DNA of 64,000 nt, from positions 69,830,984-69,894,983 of the forward strand of contig JAHLJT010003656.1 in assembly GCA_031308135.1 (NCBI GenBank). The letters are read 5' to 3'. Under the pieces are notes generated by a model that was not told the origin of the DNA, ran no database searches, and saw only the letters and a list, made by a program, of their open reading frames with translations. Source of the stretch: Acheta domesticus. Its lineage: Eukaryota > Arthropoda > Insecta > Orthoptera > Gryllidae. Shown here one piece after another: positions 36,334-48,321 of the stretch (position 1 is its first letter; each line of letters starts with the position of its first letter). Position numbers and translations under genes: made by a program.

Positions 36334-36397
36334 TGTTCCGCCACCAGGTTGTATAAACCTACCTGCGGAAATAATAAATATCTATCTATCTATCTAA
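36334..36397 (+). mobile_element. Possible non-LTR element 3' end with short tandem tail
   Basis: CCGCCACCAGGTTGTATAAA then CCTACCTGCGGAAATAATAA ends in four CTAT/TATC units. A small stem (CAGGT..ACCTG) followed by a microsatellite tail is typical of some insect LINE 3' ends. No coding part lies upstream. Confidence 0.35.
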
Positions 36398-36399
36398 TT

Positions 36400-37650
36400 A
36401 CAATATGTGCATATGTGACTCTGTTTTGTTTGGAGTTGTCCATAAAGTGTTCTATCTCACTTCACTCATTCCTGATCCATTTAGAAGAGTGTGTGGGTCC
36501 CCAATCTACTTATTTTTGCTGCTTAAATGCAGGATGTAGAGTATTGACAGGAGTTTAGTCGCTTTTCTGTGATTTGCTCCCAATCTTCACGTCAACACTC
36601 GTTTAATTTATTCAGTTATACACTGATTTTACATTGATACATACATTGATTATACATTGATTTTAAATTTAAATGTCATTATTCTATAGTAAATGACGTA
36701 GCTGTACTTTTTGCATTACCGAAACTTTCAAAAAATTCACTGTGTAATCTCAACTTGTCACGTCAGAGATAGGTGGTATTGCATACTACATAGAGATTTT
36801 GTTGACCATATTCGACAAAAGCACTAAATTGTTCAATTGCATAACATTTTGATATCTAATAAAACCCATAGAAATAGTGCAACATTTTGTCCTAAAAATG
36901 GAAGTCAGACAGCTTCTACCTCATCTCGGATTTCAAATTGTACACGAACATGTATTTAATTTTGCTGTCAGCTCTTTCGATGCACTGAATCCAAGTCTAC
37001 GAACTTGAGTATAACTATCCGATAAGCTACCCCTTGCACTTCTGAAGCCATCCACCACCGAAGCCCCAACATATCCGTCCTAAACAACTCCGTGCATCAT
37101 TTATCATTCTCTCTTCAAACTTGGCAGAAACTACCCTAAACCAAACCAAATATGCTCATAATTTCCCAAAGACAAATTCAGACCTCCATAATGCAATAAG
37201 TCCAACATCCGATTATGTAAAATATTAACTTCTAACTATTATATTCGAAAACAAATTGCAAGTATAAATTTCACTCGGTCAAACAGAATTTTAAAAATAC
37301 CCTCTGAAAACAACAGCCTATAACAACCATGACAAATAGCGTGAGAATGAATGACAAACCATTATGTAATACGTTATCACCCCTGAATGAGAGTAATGCC
37401 GAACAGGAGGTAATAAATTAAAAAATCATTTATCATTATTCATCATCCACGACCATCCTACCGTCTTTTACATAGTAGAGGCCAACAGCAAACTATCACG
37501 GTGGATAGCTCCGTTGAAGAGTGATGTAATTCAGGGACAACATCTCTCTCCTCCAACGATTAATAACGGAATTGCACTGATCGCAAACCGTAATCTAGTA
37601 GTTGTTCTGGTGTATTGCGTAGAATGTGTATTCTATTTATGTCTAACACA
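36400..37650. other. AT-rich DNA, nothing recognised
   Basis: No gene, element end or tandem repeat identified. Confidence 0.5.
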
Positions 37651-37661
37651 TGACTCGTCCT

Positions 37662-38333
37662 CAGTGACGTAGTTAAGGAGGGAAAGGGGGGCGGTCCGTC
37701 CCGGATGTCACCATTTTAGAAGTGACACCAATTAGAAACTTTTATAAATTTTGTATAGATTATAGCATTGATATTGATGAAATTAGAAGTAAGTTTGCCT
37801 CACTTAAACCTGGAAAAGTGTTTTTATAAAAAACGTGCACCTGTTAATTCGTTATTCTTCGTTTTATGTTTTTTATTTAAAAAATATATTTTAATTATTT
37901 TTGAATTACATAGTTTTAATGTATTATTAATAAATGTCATTTGCAAATATACTTCGTTTAGGCGCATTCCGGGACCTAAAACTTTACAATATGCCTTAAG
38001 CAATTGGGTGTCTTATTAGAAGCATACAATACATTTGGTATTGTAAATTACATACAGACCATATAATTATTACTAAATATTATTTTATACTATAAGTTTT
38101 CATTTTTCTTAATAAATAAAATGAATTTATCGCAATTATTGTTTTGTTATTGCATAAAAAATATTTTCTTTGTTGAGTGCACCGCACGAGTAATTACGTG
38201 TCAGAAAGGAACGCGAGTAATTAAAAGTTAAATAATGTACAAACTATTCCGTAAGAGATAATTTTATATTTAATTTACGGAGGTGATACCATTAGTTTTG
38301 CCCCGGGTGGCACCAACTGAAGGTACGCCACTG
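37662..38333. mobile_element. hAT-like non-autonomous transposon with 8-bp target duplication
   Basis: The left terminus is CAGTGACGTAGTTAAGGAGG. The right terminus inverted is CAGTGGCGTACCTTCAGTTG. Both are followed by a GC-rich subterminal stretch with a GGGTGCCACC/GGATGTCACC motif. Flanking octamers CTCGTCCT (37654-37661) and CCCGTCCT (38334-38341) match at 7 of 8 positions, the target duplication length of hAT elements. The 672-bp interior is AT-rich. Its one 83-codon frame is Phe/Leu/Ile-rich and is not transposase, so the element would need a transposase in trans. Confidence 0.82.
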
Positions 38334-38364
38334 CCCGTCCTTCCCTTCCTCCTCTTGTCGAGAG

Positions 38365-38371
38365 CTCTCTC

Positions 38372-38404
<33 letters not shown>

Positions 38405-38405
38405 C
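38365..38405. repeat. CT/CTGT microsatellite
   Basis: CTCTCTCTCT runs with CTGT interruptions, just outside the hAT-like element. Confidence 0.9.
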
Positions 38406-38419
38406 CCACTGTAGACGTC

Positions 38420-38765
38420 GCACCCATTCGCGCCCATACGCGCCTCCGCACGCCCCCACGTCTTCGCTTATCTGCGCGACCCCGGCTGGGCCGCGTGTTA
38501 CGAGCGCCCCGCGCCAATGTCTTCATTGGCGGCGGCGGCAGATTTAGAGCAGGCGGGCTGATAATCGCGCGCCAAGCCACCCGCTCCCGCCCGCGCCCCG
38601 CCCGCGCCCCGCCCCGCGCCCCGCCCGCCCCGCGCCAACCGCGCGTCGCAGGCCCCGGCGCGTCCGCTGCAATTTATCCTCGTAATTGCGTCGTCCATCA
38701 AGCGACGCCGGCCGGCCGGCGGGCGGGAGGCGGGCGGCCGGGCGAGAGTGTGAGGTGGGTGGGCG
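38420..38765. other. CpG-dense island
   Basis: Strong CpG content with CCCGCGCCCCGCCC runs (38590-38635) and GGCCGGCCGGC near 38710. It merges into the 58-bp minisatellite. Confidence 0.55.
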
Positions 38766-38770
38766 AGTAA

Positions 38771-39407
38771 GCGGGCGACCGGGTGACTGCGAGCGGATGG
38801 GAGAGTGTGATGGCGGGTGGGCGAGTGAGCGGGCGACCGGGTGACTGCGAGTGGAAGGCAGAGTATGATGGAGGGTGGGCGTGTAAGCGGGTGACCTGGT
38901 GACTGCGAGTGGATGGAGAGTTGTGATGGCGGGTAGGCGAGTAAGCGGACGACTGGGTGACTGCGAATGGAGAGGAGAGTGTATGGTGGATGGGGGAGTA
39001 AGCGAGCGACCGGGTGACTGCGAGCGGATGGGATGAGCGTGAGGGTGGTGGGCGAGTGAGCGGGGCGACCGGGTGACTGCGAGTGGATGGCAGAGTGTGA
39101 TGGAGGGTGGGGGAGTATGCGGGCGACCGTGTGATTGCGAGTGGATGGGGGAGTGTGAGGGCGGGTGGCGTGTAAGCGGGTGACCTGGTGACTGCGAGCG
39201 GAATGTGAAGAGTGTGATGGCGGGTAGGCGAGTAAGCGGACGACTGAGTGACTGCGAATGGAGAGGAGAGTGTAAGGGTGGATGGGGGAGTAAGGAGCGA
39301 CCGGGTGACTGCGAGCGGATGGAGAGCGTGAGGGCGGGTGGGCGAGTGAGCGGGCGACCGGGTGACTGCGAGTGGAAGGCAGGCAGAGTTGATGGAGGGT
39401 ATGGGCG
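38771..39407 (+). repeat. 58-bp minisatellite with five-monomer higher-order repeat
   Basis: Eleven units of about 57-60 bp begin at 38771, 38829, 38887, 38945, 39002, 39060, 39119, 39176, 39236, about 39293 and 39350. Each starts GCGGGCGACCGGGTGACTGC. Units 3-5 resemble units 8-10 in specific variants (GGTGACCTGGTGAC; GCGGACGACTG..GTGACTGCGAATGG), so a block of five units (about 289 bp) was duplicated. The 300-430-codon minus-strand frames here are repeat artefacts. Confidence 0.92.
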
Positions 39408-39439
39408 ACTTGCGCGCGGGCGGAAGAGTATGCGAATCT

Positions 39440-39905
39440 GAGAGTGGTCGGAGGGTTGGGAGAGTGTGCACGCGAATATGCGAGTGGACCAGTGTGCATG
39501 TGAGTATGCGAACGAGCGGAAGAGTGTGCGAATGTGCATGCGAGTATACGAGCGAGTGGAGGAGAGGGTGAGTGTGCGTGCGAGTATGCAAGTGGGCGAT
39601 TGTAGTACATGCAAGTATGGGATTGGGCGGAGATGTGGGCGAGTGTGCGTGCGAGTATGCGAGCGAGTGGAGGAGAGGGTGAGTGTGCGTGCGAGTATGC
39701 AAGTGGACGGAGAAGGTGGACGACTGTGCATGCGAGCATGCAAACGAGCGGAGGAGTGGGTTTGTGCGTGTGCGAATATGCGAGCGAGCGAAAGAGAGGG
39801 CGATCGTGCAAGCGAGTATGCGAGCGAGTATGCGGTCGGAGTAGTGGGCGGCTGAGAGGGCGAGTATGCGACCGGGCTGGCGAACTAGTATGCCAGAGGG
39901 CAGGT
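39440..39905 (+). repeat. Related GCGAGTATGCGAGCGAG-type minisatellite
   Basis: Units of about 36-42 bp with the core GTGTGCGTGCGAGTATGCGA repeat to 39905. A higher-order copy of about 112 bp is visible (39534 onward versus 39646 onward). The composition resembles the adjacent 58-bp array, but the unit differs. Confidence 0.85.
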
Positions 39906-40532
39906 TAATGTGTCAACTAACAAGTATGTAGGTGAGCGGTGGAGTGTGCCGCCGGGGTCCTCGCGAGCGGACATGAAGAGGTGCTATCAAGAGGGGCGGG
40001 AAGAATTTAGGTAACGTGCCCAGGCCGAAGGAAAATTGGCAAATTTTGATTCCGAGCCGTGAAACTGGATACCACCGAACTACGATGCAGCTGGTGTCGG
40101 TCTTCTTGCTTCGGGCTGTGGCGTTGGCGAATGAACAAATGGAAGGGGGATGACAGCCCATGTCCTTGACCGCGGACGTCGAGGGAAGGGAAGGAAGGGG
40201 ACCGGGGACTGGGAGCGATGGGAGTAGGCAGTGAGTTAGAGACGAGTATTACACGACAAGTAACCAATATTATTAGGCTATCCTGGGAGACGATAACATA
40301 GACAAGGTTAATAGCACATGGTCAAGAAATTCCAACTCTTCTCATCCGTATCATGAAAGAAGTTCAAGTTCAGGAGAACTTGGGCTAAAATGATAAAAAA
40401 AGTTTTTTTAATCTGGTATCACTATGATTTTTCTTTAGAGTTTACGTGGAGTTTACATGGTTACTGTAGAGCACATGACTATTCTCAACGTTCTAAATTA
40501 TTGATTTCTTTTATTGTAAATTGATCTGTTAC

Positions 40533-41072
40533 GATACCTCAGCGGCAAAGTGGTTTTCTCTGCATGATCGATGATCGATGATCATGTAGTAGAAGAGTTC
40601 GAGTTTCAAATATGGCAAATTTTCCATTCTTGATGAGTTCGAATTCAACCATTGTCTGGAGGATAGTTCTAGTGTCTGGTTGTACTGGTCCGTAGTTTTC
40701 CATTCTTATTCCGATCAATGCCGGTCGAATGCCTAAACAGTATCCAAACAAATGGGCTAAGGACTGCATGAATTTTTTCTTTCTCACCTTGTTCTCTCCT
40801 TTCCCCTCACACACAAATTTACACACACATGCACTACTGTAAGACACATGTCGGGAGGTCAGTCGGAAGCTTAGAATTTGTTCCGGTCGTGACAGTGCCC
40901 CTTTGGGAGAGATCCCTGGAGAGTAAAAGTTTGCAAGCGTATGAATAAGTCATCGTCAGCTCTCATGCTCCACGGGGGGAGGAACGTCCCCACCTCCTGA
41001 AAGGTAACATGAACTACTCTTACGGTTGTAGAAACGACGTGGCAAAGTAGTAGACACGTCCTGAGTTACTCA
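40533..41072 (+). mobile_element. Diverged SINE family A
   Basis: The head TACCTCAGCGGCAAAGTGG is A-box-like and AGAGTTCGAGTTTC lies in the B-box position. The body keeps TTGTCTGGAGGATAGTTCTA, GATCAATGCCGGTCGAATGC, CACACATGCACTACTGTAAG, GTCAGTCGGAAGCTTAG and ATCCCTGGAGAGTAAAAG in the right order. Divergence is higher than in the 19-kb and 22-kb copies, so it is an older insertion. No target duplication is clear. Confidence 0.75.
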
Positions 41073-41079
41073 TTAACTC

Positions 41080-42770
41080 ACTCGTATTTTTATGCTAGAA
41101 TAGTGATTGTTCACTATTGATTAGAATGCAATTAACAAATTAGTGAAATTAATAGATTTGACGAGCAATTTAGTAGATATGAATAAATGATGAACAAATT
41201 TTACTGAAGAAAAATGCTGAATGTGAAAGAAATAGTAGATAAATATAGTTTGCTTCACTTTCTCAATGTTAATGGTATGTCAACAATCCAAGTAGAGTTT
41301 CCGATGTTTAATTCCAGTTTTTATTGCATATTACCACGAAAAATAAAAGTCAGAGCAAATTTTATGCGCAACACTCAAACCAGACTTTTAGAGACATTTT
41401 AATTATGTACGAAAAAACGAAGAAAATAAGTGTATTCGATTCAACTCCACCCTGGCTCTTCAAGTAAGTAAATCTTGTGTGACCCTGAGAAGTCGATGAA
41501 GTGGCAATTTTTGGACGCAACAACGTGCAGTTTGCAAGAACATGAAATTTTCAATGACAAAGCCCGGGAAAGGTTTAGACTATAATGATTGTTGAATGGT
41601 TAATCAGATGATTGAACATTTTTCATTACAGAAGTATAAAAAAGATGACACAGTAAAAGAGGATGAGATAAATTATTCGTAGTTTCCTAATACCAGGAGC
41701 GTAGTGTCCACCAGTCTTATACAATATTGTTTTGTCAGTTATGACAGAATGAGGGAACGTAAATAAATTAGACTCCTTTAATTGTTTCAGTAAGAGTATC
41801 GTTGCCGATTTATCTTGTAAACATTCATTTTCTATTATATTGCTGGAGCTAATTTCTATTAGTATTGCTAATGATGCGTAGTCATTCTATAGAAAGACTG
41901 CATGCTTACTTTTTCATTTAACCGTCGCGTTACAGGTACAATAATAGACCCTTTACGAAGGTTCATATTATTATTGATTTATGTGATTATAATCACCCTT
42001 TAATAATAATTATTATTAAATATAATAATTATTATTACTACCAGTTAAAAAATAGGTTCATTTTACTAGACGCAAAATTTTCGTAAATAAGAGCTATTTT
42101 TGTTTTGGAGAATTACAGATCTGAATGCCGCCCTTAATGCTTGTGCACTTACCATTAATTTCCGTAGTATAAATGATATTGTCATGAAGAGTTCGATTGT
42201 TGGTTCTTATTGTAATTCAAAACTGAAAATATTAATTTCATTTTCTATAAATAATTTTCATTTACAATTAATTTTATCCAAGGTTATTTTGTATTATACA
42301 GCATATTGATTCTAAAGGTAAATTTCCTTCATATTTTGATATGAAATTCTTTAATTTTAAAATCATTAAAATTTTACAGGGATGAAAACGTACAAGATGC
42401 TTAATTTCTTCTGATTTATAAAATTAATTTCTTAACAATTGTAATAGAACTTCATATAATTTTCCGCATTATTTTTGTGAGAATAAAAATCTTCTTATCC
42501 TGTTAAAATTATAGTGCCAATTCGAATTAATGCTAAATTTTGTTATAAGAGTTCGCGTCATTAAAGAATTAAATTATTAAAGAACCATTAAAGAATTTAG
42601 AGCATGAAATAGAAGTTTTAGTAGTTTCAATGCTTATTAAAGTAAAACTATTAGTGGATAAATGGTGAGAGTCAGTCTTCCCGGAAAAAATGGTAAACCT
42701 CCATGAGTTATCCGAAAATTTCTAAACAAGGTAACCTACCCACCTGCTCTTGTGTATTCTTATTTATAGA
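41080..42770. other. AT-rich DNA, nothing recognised
   Basis: It includes an AT-only foldback-like segment at 42000-42040 (AATAATAATTATTATTAAAT). No gene or element is identified. Confidence 0.5.
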
Positions 42771-42776
42771 TAACAC

Positions 42777-44250
42777 TGGTCAACACACATTTTGATACTG
42801 GAGATATTGAACTTTTTCCTGGGTATTTTGATGTCACTGATTCCAAAAAATGCATTAGTTTTTCCATTTTAGCTGCGAATTTGTAAATACAGAATTATCA
42901 TCATATACCACACTTCCACATTGTGTGTGCTAGAATTCGAGAGCATCAATGGCATATGGACACAAAATTACTTTACTGGAGTTTATTTGTTGTAAAACAA
43001 ATTTGTTTTTATAAATGAAATATATTAAGATAACTGTAAATCACACAATTTCTCATCAGAATTTGTTAAAAATCTCTAAACCAACCATTCATTTAACATA
43101 AAAAAAATTAATGGATTTTTCGGAGTGGGAAATGCAATAGCAGTTTCGCTGCATGTTCCAAAAGTAGTCTTCCATAATGTGTGTATCCCAATTTCCTTTG
43201 GGCCTCTCTTCCATTGGAGAATATCTTGGTCAAATCTTTAACTCTTTACTCAGATCACAAAAGTGAAGGAAAACAATCCAAGGGCTGTGTAGGTAACCTT
43301 AATATTCATTGCAGCCAAGCACGTGAAAATTGTAAAGCATTGTTTCTACTAATTGTACAAAGTTTTTCTGCCTAATGCTTTCCTAGAAAATGTTGCCCAA
43401 CTAGAACGAAGGAAGACCAAGGCACTCAGATTCAATTCACTCTTGGATTCCAAGAAATTTCATTTACCGAGCTTTCTTATTTGAGAACCATGGAAAATCT
43501 CTGCTGCAAGAATCTCGTTTGCAACTCCCGGAAATGAACGTATTTGAAATATACAGAAAGCAAAACTCCATCCCACCCCCAATGACTGTATAAATTGCTT
43601 CATCAAGCCCAGTTCGATATGCAAAGGAAGGAAAAATAAGCAATTATCCCTCAAGCAACTGAAGGTAAATTTATCACATTGTTTTCCCTCTATATATTCA
43701 GAGGTCACGTTTTTCTCAACCAATGCTCACTTTTGGCTCAGCATTCTCACAGAAATATTAAGCAAGGATAGTTTGTGTAACCAGTTTGTTGACCGAGAAG
43801 AAAATTCACCATCTCCAGAACAACACAAACTTACCCACTGATGTTCTTAATACTTAATCAGTGACCAATTGGAACAGAGACGTATTTGTTGACGTCCTGT
43901 ATAGAGTCCAATGATGGAAACAGATACGTCATGTGAGTGTACAGGTCTTCTGAGTGTAGGTAAGGATACGTCCAGTTGCTACGATTGTTTCGATTGATAT
44001 AATTGATCTTGGTAAATAACAATCATTAATATCCTTTTTTAGGCTCCCTCCAAACCATCTGATGCGCCGAATTTTAGACTTCTTGTATCCATTTGTCTAC
44101 TGTCACAAATGTTTCGTATATATCTTGCATACAATATGAAGAGTCCACATCTTGATCTCCGAGCTTGACACCAAAATAACTCAAATATTCCATGTTTATG
44201 AACTCAGAAATAGATTTTCTATTTTCCTTGAAAGAGAACTCAATACATGT
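42777..44250 (-). pseudogene. Second decayed copy of the arthropod repeat protein
   Basis: On the minus strand, pieces in several frames appear in family order: DSIQDVNKYVSVPIGH, STNWLHKLSLLNIS, FLPLHIELGLMKQFIQSLGV, RSFPGVANEILAAEIFHGSQ with IRKL, ELNLSALVFLRSSWATFSRK, and RFDQDILQWKRG. An 87-codon frame (43460-43723) is the best preserved part. The 3' non-coding end (42777-43010) matches the separate fragment at 63.14-63.36 kb and ends at CACTGGTCAACACACATTTT. The repeated 3' end supports a mobile element. Stops and frameshifts make it inactive. The function is unknown. Confidence 0.82.
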
Positions 44251-44299
44251 AGCAAAATATATTTGAACTATCCAAAAACTGTTTTCTTGAGGAAACCAT

Positions 44300-45050
44300 A
44301 CATTTAAAGAACTAATAAATTAGAGAATTGTAAGTTTACCTCGTACGTCTCTGAGAGAACACTTTAGATGGAAATTAGCGTGCATTAGATGTAACCGCAT
44401 TCACTTTAGATGTAATAAATTAATTCAAAAACGAAAAGCTACTTAGCGCAGCTGGTTGAGTTTTGTTGATAGAGACTGGAAAGGCTGTGAAAAATGACAA
44501 AATTTACGGCAGGTATGGAGACATTGGATAAATTATTGTGATTAAGGAAGGCGAAGTTTTATTTCTAAATACATGACCTGAGCACTGAAAAAATATGTGA
44601 AAGGAACAGTGCACATTAATAAAAATTCAAATTTGTCGGTTTATAATAAAATAGTAATGAAACATACTATACATATTAATTCAATATGAACTATGCGAAA
44701 ATAGAAAACCTATTTGTGAGTATTAAAGGAGGTGAGCAAATTTTCATGATAAAATAATTGAAGCAAAAAATAATATTTACCTTCTAGAGCATTACCAATA
44801 TTTTAGATTTACCATACATTTGGAAAGCCATTTTTAATCTATCTTATTTTTTATAAAATTGTCTAAACTATCTTATTTCAGAGAAACCTTATTTAGCCTC
44901 ATGCGACTATCACTACAACGAATTCACTCCTCAGCCCCGAAAACACCATAATTTGCTTAATATAATTTCACTGTATTTCAGTGTTTAGAAGCGTTTTCAA
45001 AGGTTGAGACGGGCAGGGAGTCCAGGAGCGCTGGCCGTAAGTGAGGTGGA
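44300..45050. other. AT-rich DNA, nothing recognised
   Basis: No gene or repeat identified. Confidence 0.5.
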
Positions 45051-45054
45051 AGCA

Positions 45055-45253
45055 GGGATTGATTGCTTGATTCCGGGCGCTCAACTGTTAAGGTCGTTAG
45101 TCCCGTACGTGTAGTGAATGATTTTGTTGCGTGAGGTGGTGGTGGTGATCTTCCACCACTGGATGGCGAAAACAAGCGCTCACCTACGTACTTGCGAGGT
45201 TTTCTCCAACCAGGTATCTCACACCAGCACGGCACCACCCCATGCAGAACAAG
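45055..45253 (-). mobile_element. SINE family A, truncated 3' part
   Basis: On the minus strand it ends with the family terminus (TTGAGCGCCCGGAATCAAGC) and contains the GGGACTAACGACCTTAACAG and AGATCACCACCACCACCTCA blocks. It stops at the GGGGTGGTGCCGTGCTGG block, where the next copy begins. Confidence 0.75.
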
Positions 45254-45664
45254 GTGATTGATTCATTAATTATTCCTGGCGCGTAGACTCGTAAGGTTGT
45301 TGTTCCCATAAATGTACGTAATGTTTCTCATCGGGAAGTGGCGATGATCTTCCCGAGCTGGATGGTGAGATTCCGGCGCCGACCTACATGTCACCTAGCG
45401 GGGCTGTACCCAACCAGCTATCTTACACCCGCAGGGGCAAACTCAAAGCTTCCGACTAGTCTCCTGACAAGTGTGGTTGTGACGTGCAACGTGAGTAAAT
45501 AAGAAGCGAAAAAAGGACAAGGAAGAGGAAGGAAAAATTACGCGCGCTCCGTAGCCCGCTTGTTGGGTTACAGCTCCGGCATTCGCTTGGTGTTGATCGG
45601 AGAAACCTCAGAAAACTACCGATCAGAGCAGCCGTTCGCTTCAATTCTTCTCCAGACACGCAAA
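45254..45664 (-). mobile_element. SINE family A, head missing
   Basis: On the minus strand it contains GAAGAATTGAAGCGAACGGC with TGCTCTGATCGGTAG, CTGATCAACACC..GCGAATGCCGG, GCGTAATTTTTCCTTCCTCT, GAGACTAGTCGGAAGCTT and AGATAGCTGGTTGGG. It ends near TACGAGTCTACGCGCCAGG. The tRNA-like head is absent. It abuts another copy in the same orientation, either as a nested or a tandem insertion. Confidence 0.8.
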
Positions 45665-45899
45665 AGCAAGGATGGAGTGGGGAAGGGCCCGAAGACGGAG
45701 GTGGCGGGGGGGGCGGTGCGAGACGAACCGGCGTGTACTCGCCGAGCGCCTCCGAGTTTTGTTCTCGTTTCCTTAGTCGCTGCCGCCGCCGCCATCGCAT
45801 TATTTAAGGTGGCAGACTTTTGGCGACCTGCCCTGGGAATATTGCAGTCTAGAAGCAAAGGTCAGCAGTTTATGAGGACGGCTGCCATTAGTGTCAGCT

Positions 45900-48280
45900 T
45901 ATGAATTCGAAAAGCGGAAAGCTGATGGAGTTTGGCTCCGTAATGAAATGCAAGTCTTCCATTTTCAGCCCAACCAGAGAAGGAAAAAAGGAAAACTGTG
46001 CATGTCTGACGGCTATGAATAAAGGAATATTAATATTGCTTTAATTAGGTGTCGTTAAGCGAACGTATGAATACATCGATCGGCTCTGCCCAAACTATGA
46101 GATCGTTCGGCAATATTTTATTTCGGCAGATCCATGTTCTGTATTCATATTTTTTGATAAAAACACGGCTTGTGTGTCGTTTTGATCCGGTCGTAAATTT
46201 AATTTAACATAGCGAACAGGTCACGCCATAATTAATATGCTGGATCTGTTCCTATTCGACTCGTAATATTTCACTTCGCAAACGCCACATGTGTCTTCTG
46301 TCCGAGGTTCTGTTGCTCCCATTTATTCGGTCGAGAACAACGTTCCAGCTCGTGCTCTCTTTCATCTACCAGTCCTTCCTTCCGTCGGCACATGCTTTTT
46401 GAACCACGATACGTTTCGTATCCTCTCAAATCAGAAACGCGTAAATTCTGCTAAAGATGGAGATATCGTTTGAATGCTTTATTTGAGGTAATAAAATCAC
46501 AGACACATCCAAGAGGGTGGGGTGACATGGGGCTCCACCCTATCCCCAGAAGCTAATGAGCTTTTACTAATTTTCTACTCTAAGCAAAGTCATTCAATAT
46601 TCAGTATAATTCAATGACATAATTATTAACTATATGCCAACAAATAAGAATAATATTTTATATTTTGCACAAATGAAAAATTCTTTGTAAGAAAATATGT
46701 CGGTTGCACACTAAATCCCGTGATCTCCCCCTCCCCCCCCCCCGAAAAAACCATGGCGCGCGTCTAAAAACAACGATTAATTTCTTTTACCGAAAATATC
46801 GAAATCATCATTGCTATTTCTGATTATTTCCTTGAATTAACTTAATATTTCAATTTTTTTTACATTTTACTTTATCTTTTCTTGTTAAATACGCCGGAAC
46901 AATAATTCTTTAAACCCAGTAGGTAATTAATTTAATGCTTCACTACGATGTTTACCACAGGAGAGGTGTAGGATTACTGTCCCAGATAAAACTGTACTAA
47001 TGAAATATTTGAAAGGATGATTAGTTCCTGACACTACTTAATATGTATATTTTGGTGCAATCGATAAATTTTAATAATATTCTGTATTTTAATTAATCAT
47101 TTGAGATGTAAAAATTAATAAATATGCGATTTTCAGTAGGTATAAAAAGGACTTTAATCAAATTTATATCACGAAAAAACAAAAATTTAATTGAATCAGA
47201 ATCAGTCATCTCTCTTTCTTTACTGGATTACTAGTGAGATCATTTTACCAAAACGGAAATAAACCTTGGAAATACATTGTCAATGATGTTGGCGCAGTGT
47301 AGAAACGAATAGAGTTCCTATTCTTCATTAGTTTTGTTGATACTCAGCAATACTACTATTGTAGTTATTGCTGAAAATCTCTACTTAATTTACCCTGTTT
47401 CAAATTAAGTCATTCTAAAGTATAATGGGGATGTTCTCACTTGCTATCATAATGTACATCGTCCAAATATTCAAACTACTCCACAAACGTCAATTTTCGA
47501 ATAATGAGGTAATTTCAGTCGTAATAACAGTTGCTTTTCCAGCTCGGCCCGTTTCTACATTACCATTTTTGTCTTAAACGACTCGAGAACCCACATCTCA
47601 CGAACCAGTGGTCCCCCAAAAGTATACAAACACGAACTCCCGGCTTGGCGGAATCGGTGAAAAGAGACCAGTAAAATGCATCCTCGGCCAGAACTGGCTC
47701 TTTAAGTTATATCGCTGGGCGCAGGCAACCCACATCGGGTGAGCGGCGCCGCTCTGCCGTTGGCACGTTGCCGCGGAGTGCAGTCTGGTGGAGGCGGCGG
47801 CGGGGAGATCGAATGACAGAGACGCTCGTGGAAACAGCGGGAAGATGGAAACGAAGAAAACCACAGAGCTAACGCTGACGTAAATGGCAGGACTGATGGG
47901 TAGGATTCAGGGATTTCAGGGCCCTCCGCCAGCTGCAAGGTGCGTCCACAAGGGGGAAGAGGACACAGGAAACTTAATATCTAAAATACCTCGGAGAATT
48001 TCGGCTTATGATGCCTCTTAGTGTTGGCGAGGAATGCGGAAATGAAATGAAACATAAACATGTAATTCAGAGGCACCTCGTTAAATCAAATTGCAATTTC
48101 TCGAATTTCTTGATACCCCGGAATTGTGTAATATATCAAAATTATTCCAGCACTCTGTTTTCCTTTCGAGCGTACACATCGTGATTTCATCGTATGATGT
48201 ATTAATGGCATTTCTTCATGTCCAATTTGGTTTCTCTTAATAGTTTTTATACCAATTAGTAGTCGCCAATTATGTCAGTA
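45900..48280. other. Mostly AT-rich DNA, nothing recognised
   Basis: It holds a C-rich homopolymer near 46727-46743 and a mildly GC-rich patch at 47690-47940 with frames of 78-88 codons that show no domain. No gene or element is supported. Confidence 0.5.
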
Positions 48281-48321
48281 CTGCCTCGTGCACCCCTCCC
48301 CTCGCTCCTCTACCGAAGTCT

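Noticed and set aside
38498..39811. 437-codon minus-strand open frame, the longest in the window, and overlapping 399- and 334-codon frames
   Set aside because: They lie in the 58-bp minisatellite and its neighbour. All three minus frames stay open because the repeat lacks stops. The peptides are repetitive Ser/His/Pro/Arg strings with no domain.
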